Part shown: in pieces, positions 12,382 to 23,800 of the stretch | Layout of the letters: every line of letters begins with the position of its first letter | Numbering within the stretch: the stretch's first letter is position 1 | NCBI GenBank assembly: GCA_034770075.1 | Contig: CM068384.1 | Coordinates: forward strand, 97,180,720-97,244,719 | DNA: 64,000 bases | Direction of reading: 5' to 3' | From: Aralia elata | Lineage: Eukaryota; Streptophyta; Magnoliopsida; Apiales; Araliaceae | Position numbers and translations under genes: made by a program | Notes under the pieces: model-generated | The model's input: the letters and a program-made list of their open reading frames with translations, nothing else | Databases searched by the model: none | What the model was told of the DNA's origin: nothing

Positions 12382-14448
12382 TTGATGATCAGCCTCTTTA
12401 TCATCAGTCTTAGATCTCTTCATTGGACTCGTAAGCCTCCCCCAAACCTTTATTATTCTCTCTCTTTGCTCCACACTCGCTCTCTTTTACCTCACAAAGA
12501 AAAACCCAGCAACTGGAACACAACCCACTCCTTTGTTCTCTCAAACCCCTTACTTTCCCTCTTAGAAAAATGCAATTCCATGACCCAATTGAAGCAAATC
12601 CAATCCCAAATGATTATAACAGGTTTAATCTCAGATGGGTTAGCTGCAAGCCGCTTGGTTGCGTTTTGTGCAATCTCAGAATCAGGTAATCTTGATTATT
12701 GTAAAGAAATTTTGAGAAGTACCCCAAATTCTAAAGTGTTTTCATGGAATGTAGCAATTAGAGGTTATTTAGATAGTGAAAATCCTAAAGAAGTGTTTTT
12801 GTTGTATAAGCAAATGTTGAGAAGTAATGGGTTAAGACCCGATAATTATACTTATCCGTTGTTGCTCAAGTCTTGTTCTCGTTTGTTGTGGATTTGGATG
12901 GGTCATGAGCTTCTTGGGCATGTTTATCAATTGGGGTTTGATTCGGATATTTTCGTGCATAATGCAAAGATTCATATGTTGGTGTCCTGTGGAGAATTGG
13001 ATGTTGCACATAAGGTGTTTGCTGAAAGTTGTGTGAGAGATTTGGTTTCTTGGAATTCTTTGATTAATGGTTATGTTCGGAGTGGAAAAGTACATGAAGC
13101 ATTAAGAATTTATCGAGAAATGGAGATGGGGAGGATTGAGCCTGATGAGGTTACAATGATTGGGGTGATTTCATTGTGTGCTCAGTTAGAGGATTTGAAT
13201 CTTGGAAGAGAATTTCATCGATGTATTGAAGAGAAGGGATTGAATTTGACAATCCCACTTGCTAATGCGCTTATGGACATGTATGTAAAATGTGGTAATC
13301 TTGAGGCAGCAGAGGGTTTATTTGATAAGATGGAAAAGAGAACTGTGGTCTCTTGGACTACCATGGTTGTGGGCTATGCTAAATTTGGGTTTCTAGATAC
13401 TGCTAAGAGTCTCTTTGATGAAATGCCGCAGAAAGATGTTGTTCCGTGGAATGCCATGATTGGCGGTTATGTTCAGGCCAATCGTAGCAAAGAGGCATTG
13501 GCTTTGTTTCATAAAATGCAAGCCATGAATGTTAAGCCGAATGAGGTGACTATGGTTAGCTGTTTATCTGCATGCTCACAACTTGGAGCTCTTGATGTTG
13601 GAATTTGGGTTCATCGTTACATTGAGAAACACAAATTGTCTGTAAATGTTACCTTAGGAACAGCTCTAGTTGACATGTATGCCAAATGTGGTAATGTGGC
13701 AAAGGCACTTCAAGTTTTCAATGAGATGCCTGGGAGAAACTCTTTAACTTGGACCTCGATAATTGGTGGTTTAGCGACTCATGGTAATGCACAAGATGCC
13801 ATATCCCATTTCTCACAGATGATTGATCATGGTTTGGTGCCAGATGAGGTTACCTTTCTAGGGGTCCTTTCAGCTTGTTGTCATGGAGGATTGGTTGAAG
13901 AGGGTCGCAAATTTTTTAACCAAATGAACTCAACATTTAATCTCCCCCCCAAACTTAAGCACTATTCTTGCATGGTGGACCTCCTGGGTAGGGCTGGTTT
14001 ACTGGAAGAGGCAGAACAGCTTATAAAGAACATGCCAATAGAGGCTGATGCTGTGGTGTGGGGAGCTTTGTTCTTTGCTTGTCGAGTTCATGGAAATGTT
14101 GAGATGGGAGAAAGGGCTGCTTTGAAACTTCTTGAGTTGGATCCACTTGACAGTGGAATATATGTTTTGCTCGCTAATATGTATGGTGAAGCAAAGATGT
14201 GGGAGAAGGCTGGAGAGGTCAGGAATATGATGAGGGAGAGACAACTGGATAAGACTCCGGGTTGCAGCTCAATCGAGGTGGATGGAAATGTTTACGAGTT
14301 TATTGTTAGAGACAAATCACACCCTCAAGCAAATCACATCTTTGAATGTCTGACTCAGTTAACGAGACAACTGAAGCTTGTTGAATATGTATATCCAAGT
14401 GTAGAAGATATCATTCTCTTTGGTTCAGAAGTTGGCTACCTGATTTGA
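12382..14448 (+). CDS. SLO1: PLS-class pentatricopeptide repeat protein, E/E+ type, SLO1-like RNA-editing factor
   Basis: A single 688-codon frame without introns, as is usual for plant PPR genes. The N-terminus is rich in R, S and L and lacks acids over the first 45 residues, fitting an organelle (probably mitochondrial) targeting peptide. From about residue 60 come PPR motifs of P, L and S type, with recurring phrases such as VSWNSLINGYVRSGK, VVPWNAMIGGYVQANR and LVDMYAKCGN. The C-terminus has E and E+ motifs (AVVWGALFFACRVHGNVEMG, GCSSIEVDGNVYEF) and no DYW deaminase domain. Repeat order and wording follow Arabidopsis At2g22410 (SLOW GROWTH 1), which is known to be needed for editing of mitochondrial nad4 and nad9 transcripts. 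Orthology is inferred from recalled similarity. Such E-class factors recruit a separate deaminase. Of two adjacent ATGs the first is taken as start. Confidence 0.9.
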   Translation: MMISLFIISLRSLHWTRKPPPNLYYSLSLLHTRSLLPHKEKPSNWNTTHSFVLSNPLLSLLEKCNSMTQLKQIQSQMIITGLISDGLAASRLVAFCAISESGNLDYCKEILRSTPNSKVFSWNVAIRGYLDSENPKEVFLLYKQMLRSNGLRPDNYTYPLLLKSCSRLLWIWMGHELLGHVYQLGFDSDIFVHNAKIHMLVSCGELDVAHKVFAESCVRDLVSWNSLINGYVRSGKVHEALRIYREMEMGRIEPDEVTMIGVISLCAQLEDLNLGREFHRCIEEKGLNLTIPLANALMDMYVKCGNLEAAEGLFDKMEKRTVVSWTTMVVGYAKFGFLDTAKSLFDEMPQKDVVPWNAMIGGYVQANRSKEALALFHKMQAMNVKPNEVTMVSCLSACSQLGALDVGIWVHRYIEKHKLSVNVTLGTALVDMYAKCGNVAKALQVFNEMPGRNSLTWTSIIGGLATHGNAQDAISHFSQMIDHGLVPDEVTFLGVLSACCHGGLVEEGRKFFNQMNSTFNLPPKLKHYSCMVDLLGRAGLLEEAEQLIKNMPIEADAVVWGALFFACRVHGNVEMGERAALKLLELDPLDSGIYVLLANMYGEAKMWEKAGEVRNMMRERQLDKTPGCSSIEVDGNVYEFIVRDKSHPQANHIFECLTQLTRQLKLVEYVYPSVEDIILFGSEVGYLI

Positions 14449-15866
14449 ATTCTGAGGCCAGTAAGTCACACAGCCCTCAAAGCTCTCTCTCGTTTGATTA
14501 TTTGATTTGAGTAGGAATGGCAATGATGCGGGATTACACATCCCACTATCCCTGGTCTCATAAAATTCCCTTTAACTGCCCCATTTCCCATGGGAATTAA
14601 AAACCATCCCCATCCCCACGGATAAAATAAACTCCCACGGGGAATTTAAACCCTCGTGGGGATTAATACTTTTCTGAGTTTGTAAAACAACAGAAAAGGG
14701 AAAAAACAGGCCACTTGTTTAACCATATTTTCAATAATAAATACATGAAAATGAATCATTGTTTGAGTATACATGATGTAGGTCCATGTTTTTTTTTGTT
14801 GCTAATGATGATGTATATTAAAAGAAAGAACAATTACAGTGGCCAGGAGCATACTCCAGAGCAGATTATAGCATATAACAGACCCAATGATGTAGTTGCT
14901 ATAATAACAAGAACAAATAAAAAGAATTATTAGAGTATCTACACCCTTGAGAATGGCTAGAGGGACCAGGAGGAAAGGACCATACTAAGAGAAGATTTTG
15001 AAACAATTGGAAACTATGAAGCTTGCATTTATCAAGGTTTAAGAGACGATGTGACAGCTAACGCGCCAACAGCACCATTTCATGTCCCACATGAAGTGAG
15101 TAAATATTGCGAGATATATATATATATTATATTTCTTTTTGTTTGACATAAGACTTTAATTTAATTTATTTTGTTTTTAGTAATGCTGAGTAAACTAACC
15201 AGTTGAAAATTTTGTTAGCATTGATTAGCAAGATCACCTGCAGTGACACCATTCAGGCACTAACCCAACCTGGACCAAGAGGCATTGGTATGAACAATTA
15301 GATGGCCTCCAATAGGTGTTAAACATACCCAACAAATACTGGTTGTTGGCTGGAGTACCACTAACACAGACACTTTTAAAGGGGCACCAAATCTAATCAA
15401 GGGTGGAATGTTTTTTTGTCACACTGAACAATGTGAAGTCAATTCTCCATGGCAGAATCTCAAGTGCGATGTGGGATGCAACAACAACAACAAGAAGAAG
15501 AAATGAAGACTTGATATAAACATATCATATTATGTAAATTTTTGGGGGATATGTTTTTCTGTGACTATTAGAATTTGGGCATGTGTATCTTTAGCTGGGA
15601 TGATTATTTGGGGTTAACAGATTATGTCAACTGATATTGGTTTTTTTGTGCAATGGAATGGAATTGTTATTTGTTATGGGTGTGTACAGGGGCGGATCCA
15701 GGAATTAAATCCAGCAGGGGCAGATTTTGATCTTAGAGCGGATTTGGCAGGGGTTCGGGGGCTGTGCCTCCGAGCCAATTTTATTAGATAATTTTGTATT
15801 TTCCGACCAGTTGTATATGTAAAACATGTATTTGGTTACAATGTTGTTAATATAATAACTAATAAC

Positions 15867-15907
<41 letters not shown>

Positions 15908-17070
15908 CAAGTCAACAACTCCTTTGAGACCAATTATTTTATGCAACGTACATAGAATTATATAATATACAATAAATATTCATAAATCATTACCTAAAAT
16001 AAAAAGATATTTCAAAATAAATAAACATTTAGATAGAATTTAAAAACTTACTTCGATTATTTTCATAGTTTAACTTGAATGATTTCCCAAACACTTACAA
16101 TTTCAACTGTACGCATAAAGCCTCAAACCAAATTTGCTTTTTATATTCAAACAAAATCAAGCCACAACAGTCAAAATCAACTCACAATTCACAAACACAA
16201 CAAATTCAAAAAAATTAAATTGCATAACACTTAACATCATTATCAGTATATTCATTTAAGTTTTAACCCCAACCCACAACAAATTTAAATAAATATAAAC
16301 TTTAAATTATCAAACAAAAAAAAATACATGTAAAAAGTATTAAGTATTACTATAAATTTGAAGTATTGTCAAAATAAAAATAAAATTATCGTTAAATATA
16401 TATTTATCATAATAATATAATATGTTGTTGGTACATTATCAAAAAATAAAAATAAAAATTAGTATACATGATCAATTATTAGCATTATAAATCAATTATT
16501 TAGTTGGTACACTAACCAAGTAAAGCCATGAGTCTACTCCGGATCAAAATACTATTTAATCTTTTTTCTCCCCTTGATAATCTCGCCATAATATATCACT
16601 CATCTTCCCTTCCCAGTTAATTGATCACACACCAACTCAAAGTTGATTCTCCTTCTCTCTCTCTCTGTCTGAAACTCAAGCTACCCATCAATGGCAATAA
16701 ATTCCGCCTCTGCTGCCGGGGCATTTTGGGATGTTCCTTGAAAGTATTCTGTTGACTGCCGGGGCACTTGCCCAGGTAAGCCAAAGAGTGCATTCGTCCC
16801 CGCGTGTATCTGTTGTTTTGGTTTGTATTTATTATAATTATGAATTCTTTTGATTTGTTGGTGAAGTGAAAAAAAATTAGGTTTTTAACATAGTTTTAAC
16901 TATTAAGTTGTTTTTATTCTGTTTTTAACACACTTTTTTTGTCAACACAATTTTTGAATTTGCAGTTCTCTTGATCAATCATTTATCCCAATCGTCTTTG
17001 CTAAAAAATTCACACGAAGAACCAATTTACATTTCATTCGACAAGTTCATACACTTACTTCATTAAATAA
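14449..17070. other. Intergenic DNA with degraded repeats
   Basis: 14512-14680 has a C-rich 'ccatccccatcccc' stretch seen in short dispersed plant repeats. 15690-15780 begins GGGGCGGATCCAGGAATT and continues with 'ggggttcgggggc', the look of one end of an unclassified dispersed element; no matching second end was found. 15871-15905 is a TA microsatellite. 16690-16770 has a short ATG frame (16 codons) ending before a GTAAG, possibly a dead first exon. No supported gene. Confidence 0.5.
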
Positions 17071-17071
17071 A

Positions 17072-18412
17072 TAGTGTTGATATATGCACATCCTAACGTA
17101 ATAATTGCACACTAAAATATATTAAAGAGACTATATTATCATTGATATACATAAAATCAACTAACCATTTACTATTTATTCATTTTCCCTTAATTTTGTT
17201 ATAAATCATATTTATACTTCATAACATTCTTTTTTATTTGAGATATTTTATAATACAATTTATTTAAAATTTTGAATTAAAGATTAGAACACATAAAATA
17301 TTAGGAAAAAAATAAAAAATATTTATAAGGGTAAACCTTTTTGGTCTTAAGACATGATATATAATTAATTTAGCTTCTATTTTACTAAAATAACTACCAA
17401 CAATATAGTTTATTGGTCCATGTAAAAAAAAAGATTTTATTTTGACTTCAAATTCAAAGAAAATAGAAAATTATTTAGTCAATAAACCTTTAGATATTGT
17501 ATTTAAGAAAAAAAAAACAAACTCTCAATTAAAATAAACAAATGATAATTACAAAACCTTACGGAAGCCCTAATATTCTTGTGGAATTTATAGTCGACCA
17601 ATTAAAGAATAGAGTTTCATTTTGAAAAGCAATGAAAAAGGTTTTATGAAGCGTCTAAGAACAGTTCACTCACGTTGATCAATCAAGAGGTTTGCTACCA
17701 CTCCTTAAGGTTATCTGTTGTATTATACACTTCTTGCATTCTTTCCACGCTTTGTATGCCCTTCTTTATACCGACACATGTAGGTAGGTAGAGAATACCC
17801 AGGGGCGCAAGATAACTCTCTCTAAGAAAATTAGCAAAATATTCCCATAACTTCGGAAGAAGGGGTGCCTCCTCATGAAGGGGGTCGCAGTGACTAGGCC
17901 CGGACGACTGCTTACTAAAAATACAAGTCTCCACAAAGTCCGACTCTCCAGGTAAAAATCACTTTTGTGAATTTTTTGGCAAGTTCGATCAAAACTCTAT
18001 TCAATTCGATGGAATTGTTTGATCTGAAAGAAGATCTTTTATAATTTCGTATGTGAGGGGTTATTTATTAGTTTCGTCCAATCATTAATAACTTGATTAT
18101 GTTTAGATAATAGTTGACAGAAACAACACTTGTAAGGAGTCATATTAAAACCAAGAAATATAGGACAAAAGAGAGATGCTTTCTATCAATCAAAAAAAGC
18201 AGATACCGCCCCTATGCTCCCATGATCCACTTACTGAGAAATAGAAAGGAAGGATTCGGGGCCAAAGCAATTAGGTTGCGATATAGAGCCGTAAACGCTG
18301 TGGGGATAAATATGTTAATTTGCTTCTCATTAATTAACGATAATATAGTCTCTTTACTATACAAGGGTGTGTAACAATTAATTTAGGGTGCGCATATATC
18401 ACTACACTAAAT
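17072..18412. mobile_element. TIR transposon with captured plastid 23S rRNA and other cargo
   Basis: The left end (TTGATATATGCACATCCTAA) and right end (inverted, AGGGTGCGCATATATCA) match the termini of the element at 5288-5941, as do the inner arms (GAGACTATATTATCATTGAT and inverted GATAATATAGTCTC). The interior shares the family body up to about 17475 and again from about 18300. Between these points lie about 820 bp absent from the small copy. This cargo includes a 176-bp plastid 23S rRNA fragment. The rest is of unknown origin. Family relationship is seen directly; capture during transposition is inferred. Confidence 0.65.
17769..17944 (+). pseudogene. Plastid-type 23S rRNA fragment, copy 1
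   Basis: The stretch contains ACCGACACA(T/G)GTAGGTAGG, AGATAACTCTCTCTAAG, TAACTTCGGAAGAAGGGGTG, CCTCCTCA and TAGGCCCGGACGACTG, in the order of bacterial-type 23S rRNA (domain IV/V side). Wording matches plastid rather than cytosolic rRNA. It covers only about 6% of a 23S gene and carries many substitutions, so it is not functional rRNA. It is nuclear plastid DNA carried inside the TIR element. Confidence 0.8.
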
Positions 18413-18474
18413 AAATACTTCATTTTAATTTTAATTACATTTTTATTTTAAAATTTTCATTCATTTGAGTTACT

Positions 18475-18571
18475 TTTTTTTTGACCGACAAAAATAAAAT
18501 TTATTAAAATCCAAGGTCATACAATGTGACAAATCCAAAAGATATGGATTACGACCACAACAAAGTTATAG
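18475..18571 (-). mobile_element. LINE-like 3' tail with poly(A), truncated
   Basis: Read on the minus strand, the sequence runs GACCTTGGATTTTAATAAA, then TTTTATTTTTGTCGGTC, then a run of A. This resembles the 3' end and poly(A) tail of plant LINE or processed transcripts, with almost all of the body missing. A second copy lies at about 19767-19868 through the tandem duplication. The call rests on appearance only. Confidence 0.35.
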
Positions 18572-19081
18572 AGATGGAGCGACACTCTTTAAAGATTAGA
18601 ACATATAAAATATTAGGAAAAACTAAAAAATATTTATAAAGGTAAACCTTCTTGTTCTTAAGACATGATATATAATTAATTTAGCTTCTATTTTACTAAA
18701 GTAACTACCAACAATATAGTTTATTGCTCCATGTAAAAAATAAAATTTTTATTTTGACTTCAAATTCAAATTCAAAGAAAATAGAAAATTATTTAGTCAA
18801 TAAACCTTTAGATATTGTATTTTTTTTTAAAAACAAACTTTAAAATAAACAAATGATAATTACAAAATTTTATGGAAGCCCTATTATTCTTGTGGAATTT
18901 AGAGTCGGCAAATTAGAGAATTGAGTTTCATTTCGAAAAACAATGAAAAAGGTTTTACGAAGCATCTCAGAATAGTTCACTCGCATTGATCAATCAAGAG
19001 GTTAATTTGCCACCAGTCCTTAAAGTTATCTATTGTATTACACACTTTTTACATTCTTTCCACGCTTCATATGCCTCTCTT

Positions 19082-19239
19082 TATACCGACACAGGTAGGT
19101 AGGTAGAGAATACCTAGGGGTGTGAGATAACTTTCTCAAGGAAATTAACAAATAGTCCCGTAACTTCGAGAGAAGGGGGTCGCAATGACTAGGCCCGGAC
19201 GACTGTTTACCAAAAACACAAGTCTCCACAAAGTCCGAC
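19082..19239 (+). pseudogene. Plastid-type 23S rRNA fragment, copy 2
   Basis: Same fragment as copy 1, here with ACCGACACAGGTAGGTAGG and TAGGCCCGGACGACTG. It lacks about 19 bases (the 'gtgcctcctcatgaagg' part) between two short GAAGGGG-like repeats, so it has decayed independently since the duplication. Some positions are closer to the plastid wording than copy 1 (CAGGTAGG, TTTACCAAAAACACAAG). Confidence 0.78.
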
Positions 19240-19946
19240 TCTCCAGGTAAAATCCACTTTTATGAATTTTTTGGCAGGTTTGATCAAAACTCTACTCAAT
19301 TCTATGGAATTGTTTGATCTGAAAGGAGATCTTCTATAATTTCACACGTGAGGGGTTATTTCTTGATTTCGTCCAGTCATTAATAACTTGATTATGTTTA
19401 GATAATAGTAGATAGAAACAACGCTTGTACGGAGTCCTATTAAAATAAAAAAAATATAGGACAAAAGAGAGATTCTTTCTATCAGTCAAAAAAAGCAGAT
19501 ACCGCCCCTATGCTCCCACGATCCACTTACCGAGAAATAGAAAGGAAAGACTCGGGGCCAAAGCAAGTTGGGTTGGGGTATAGAGCTGTAAACGCTGTGG
19601 GGATAAATATGTTAATTTGCTTCTCATTAATTAAGGATAATATAGTCTCTTTGATATACAAGGGTGTGTAACAATTAATTTAGGGTACACATATATCACT
19701 ACGCTAAATAAATACTTCATTTTAATTTTAATTACATTTTTTATTTTAAAATTTCATTCATTTGAGTTACTTTTTTTTTTGCCCGACAAAAATAAAATTT
19801 ATTAAAATCCAAGGTCATACAATGTGACGAATCCAAAAGATATGGATTACGACCACATCAAAGTTATATTACATTATAAGATAGATTAGAAACCTACCTG
19901 AGTTACATAGGCGGATGTTCCATGCTTCAACTATGATAGTTAGATC

Positions 19947-20245
19947 CACTCCAAGAAAAATACCTATTTTTGACGGAATATTCCGTCGGAAATAAGTTTA
20001 TTCTGTCGAAAATAACTTATTTTCGAAAGAATATTTCTTCGGAATTAATAGTTTCGGAATTAATTCCGTTGAGAATTTTGTCGGAATTAATTATTCTCAA
20101 CACAACTAATTTTGACAGAATTTCTGTCGAAAATAAGTAACTCCGACGGAATTAATACCTACCGAAGATAAGTAACTCCCACAGAATTAAGAAGCTTCTG
20201 TCGAAAATACGTATACCACGTGCCCATTTTTAATTAATTTATTTT
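19947..20245. mobile_element. Probable CACTA transposon terminus with subterminal repeats
   Basis: It starts CACTCCAAGAAAAATACC, close to the CACTACAAGAAAA end of plant CACTA elements. About 250 bp of short repeats in both orientations follow (TTCCGTCGGAAATAAG, TCTGTCGAAAATAAG, CCGACGGAATTAAT), as in CACTA subterminal regions. The copia element begins directly after this region. A possible opposite end (TTTTTGTAGTG at 25943-25953) lies beyond the copia element, but the 3-bp flanks do not match. Confidence 0.45.
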
Positions 20246-20585
20246 TGTTGTGAAATGATAGATAAAACAAAATGTATATCAATAAAATGTATATTGATAA
20301 ACTCTTGTATTTAAGTGGTCATCCACAATACTTTTGATATCTCTCTAAATTTCTCGGATGAGTGTGTTACATTACTCATTTGCCATTTCGTATTACATGT
20401 AGCTTATTCAATCACATTTTATAATGGAGGATATACACATATATATAACACATGTTAATCTACCGAATATGAAAGGATTTGCCTTTTAATTTTCTTGTGG
20501 GCTCCACCATTTGCAACCTAGCTTTCGAATTCTTAGCCTTTTCATCCTCCAATCCTTTCACATTCCAATCACTTTATTTCTAACA
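20246..20585 (-). repeat. 3' LTR of the copia element
   Basis: 340 bp; the matching LTR is at the right end. On the minus strand it begins TGTTAGAAATAAAGTG and ends TTTCACAACA, preceded by a purine-rich tract. It carries a 4-bp segment (AGCT near 20520) missing in the other LTR. Confidence 0.92.
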
Positions 20586-20844
20586 CTCCCCCTTGGATGA
20601 CTACTTTCTAAGAATATGTCTCGTTAAAAATCTTACCAAATAAAAACCCTGTGGGAAAAAATTTTGGCTAAGGAAAAGAGTACAATATTCTTGTATATCA
20701 TCTAGTGCCTTAGGATTGCCTCATTAAAACCTTGCAAAGGAAAGCCCAGTGGGAAAAAACCTTAGCGAAGGAAAAAGAGTACAATCAGCACATATCCTTC
20801 AGAAAATTTACTCCCCCTCATGAGTATATATAATTTTTTATTTT

Positions 20845-23800
20845 TCATAGTAAAAATATTCTTGAGTTGACGCATGTCAATGTTGTGCACCATCTTATTA
20901 AAAGTCGCAGTTGGTAATGGCTTAGTGAATATATCAGCCAAATTATCACATGATTATATCTGCTTGACATAAATATTGTCATTCTTCTGGAGCTCACGTG
21001 TATAAAAGAATTTTGGTGCAATATGCTTGGTTCTATCACCCTTGATATAGCCTCCCCTAATTTAAGTGATACAAGCATCTTATCTTCGTATAATATCGTT
21101 GGACTATTTATGATTGATGATAATCCACAGTTCTCACGAATGTGTTGAATTATCGATCTCAACCAAACACATTCACGACTCGCTTCATGAATTGTGTTAA
21201 TCTCTCATGATTTTAGGAAGTAGCAAAAATTGTTTGCTTAACAGATCTTCATGAAATAGAAGTATTTCCATAAGTAAATAAATATCCTGTTTGTGATATG
21301 CCTTTGTGTGGATCAGAAAGATAACATGTATCAGCATATCTAACTAACTGTAGTTTTGATCCATTTGGATAAAATAATCCCAAATCAGTAGTCCCACGAA
21401 GATATCGCAAAATATGCTTAATTCCATTCCAATGTCTTCGAGTTGGTGCAGAACTATACCTTGCTAGTAAGTTAACTGCAAATGCTATATCAGGTCGTGT
21501 GAAATTTGCAAGATACATCAAAGCACCAATTGCACTAAGATATGGTACTTCAGGACCAAGAGTTTCTTCATCATTTTCTTATGGTCGAAACGGATCTTTC
21601 TTGATATCAAGTGACCGTCCTATCATTGGAGTGCTCAAAGGATGAGCTTTATCCATGTAAAAGTGCTTCAAGACTTTTTCTGTGTATGCTGATTGATGAA
21701 CAAAAATTCCATTTGGAAGATATTCAATTTGTAAGCCAAGACAAAAATTTGTCTTACCAAGATCTTTCATCTCAAATTCATTCTTTAAACAATTTGTTAT
21801 TTTTGTTAACTCTTCTGGAGTCCCTATAAGATTTAAATCATCAACATATACTGCAACAATAGCAAATTCGGATTCTGATTTTTTGATAAAAATACATGGA
21901 CAAATTGGATTATTCTCAAATCCTTCTTTCAAAAGATATTCACTGAGGCGATTATACCACATGCGTCCGAATTGCTTTAACCCATATAAGGATCTTTGTA
22001 GCTTGATAGAATACATACTTTGAGATGTAGAATTATATGCTTCAGGCATTTTATATCCTTCAGGAATTTTTATGTAGATATCATTATCTAATGATCCATA
22101 CAGATATGCTGTAACAACATTCATTAATTGCATATCCAAATTTTCTTTTGCTACCAAGCTAATTAAAAATCTGAATGTAATTGCGTTCATTACAGGAGCA
22201 TATATTTCTTCATAGTCAATACTAGGTCTCTGCGAGAAATCTTGTGCTACAAGTCGTGCTTCGTACCTTATAATTTTATTTTTCTCATTTCATTTACGTA
22301 CAGATACCCATTTGTATCCAACAGGCATTACACCTTCAAGTGTTTGGACTACAGGTCCAAAAACTTCACGTTTATTTAGTGAATTTAATTCTGCTTGAAT
22401 CGCCTCTTTCCACATTGGCTAATCATTTCTACATTGACATTCTTTAACGGTTTGTGGTTCATATTCATGATCATTACTTCTGGTAATATCAAGAGCAACT
22501 TTATATGAAAATATGTTGTCGACAATAATTTTATTTCTATCCAATACTTCTCATGTATGTACATAATGTATCGAGATCTCCTTATTTTCAGGTACCTGAT
22601 CCTCTTCAGGGGATAACTCTTCAAGAGTTTTATTTTCAGGAGATTTTTGCTCATAAGTTTTGGATAAATCAGTTATTTCTGTGGCCTGTTTCATGGGTAT
22701 AGCCTCTTTATAGGCTGCAACTTATTTTTCTTGTACTTTCCTCTTCTAGGGAATTTTATCTTTAGCACTGATCAGTCTTCCACGTTTCAGGTGCGGTTTT
22801 AATTCATTTGTTGCTGTATTAACTGATTATCCTATAGGGACTTCAATCCGTGCTGGAGTATCAGCAGCTGGAATGTGAGATTTCACTATTTTCTTACTAT
22901 CAGTGAATACATCCGGTAATTGATTTGCAATTTCTTGCAAATAAATAATCCTTTGAACTTTCAGTTCACATTGATTTATACGAGGATCAAGATGAGATAA
23001 CGTCGAAACATTTCATGTAATCTCTTGTCGTGCTTTAGGCAAATTTCGTGCTTCAGACAACGATTTTTCTCCCCTAATAGTGGGAAGATTGTTTCATTAA
23101 AATGACAATCCTCAAAATGTGGCTTAAAAACATCACCAGTTAGAGGTTCAAGATATTTAATGATAGATGGAGAATCAAAACCCGTATAAATTCCAAGTCT
23201 ACGTTGAGGACCCATTTTAGTGCGTTGTGGGGGTGCAATAGGTACATATACAGCACAACCAAATATGCGCAGGTGAAAAATATTTGGTTGTTGGCCAAGT
23301 ACAAGTTGCAATGGTAAAAATTTATGATAAGCAGTTGGTCTAATGCGAACTAATGATGCAGCATGTAAAATAGCATGACCCCAAACAAAAACTAGTAATT
23401 TTGATTTCATAAGCAAAGGTCGAGCAATAATTTGAAGTCTCTTGATAAGTAATTCAGCTAAATCATTTTGAGTATATGTATGTGCAATAGGATGTTCAAC
23501 ATCAATTCTAATAAACATGTAATAGTCATCAAAAGTTTGAGATGTGAATTCACCAGCATTATCTAAACGAATTTTCCTAATTGGATAATCAGGAAATTGT
23601 GCTCGCAGCCTAATTATTTGAGCAAGGAGCCTAGCAAATGCCACATTTCTAGTAGAAAGTAAACATACATGTGACCATCTGGTTGATGCGTCAATTAAAA
23701 TCATAAAATACTTAAATGCACCACAAAGTGGGTGTATTGGTCCACATATATCACCCTGAATTCTTTCTAAGAAAGATGAAAACTCAACAACAATATTTGA

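Larger units (their letters stand above)
17278..19868 (+). repeat. Tandem duplication of about 1.29 kb
   Basis: Unit A (17278-18571) and unit B (18593-19868) are near-identical and direct. Both begin AAAGATTAGAACA and end GATTACGACCACA.CAAAGTTATA, separated by about 21 bp. Each unit carries the body of the TIR element, the rRNA fragment, the element's right terminus and a downstream LINE-like tail, but only unit A is preceded by the left terminus. The duplication therefore spans an element/flank boundary and arose after insertion, by unequal exchange or replication slippage rather than by transposition. Confidence 0.85.

Noticed and set aside
16691..16769. Possible first exon (ATGGCAATAAATTCC) followed by GTAAG
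   Set aside because: The frame stops after 16 codons and no downstream exon could be found.
17760..17945. A functional nuclear rRNA gene
   Set aside because: Only a small diverged part of plastid-type 23S is present, with no flanking rRNA sequence.
18114..18374. 86-codon frame in the cargo of the TIR element
   Set aside because: Short, basic composition, overlaps the element's terminus, no recognised family. The source of this DNA remains unknown.
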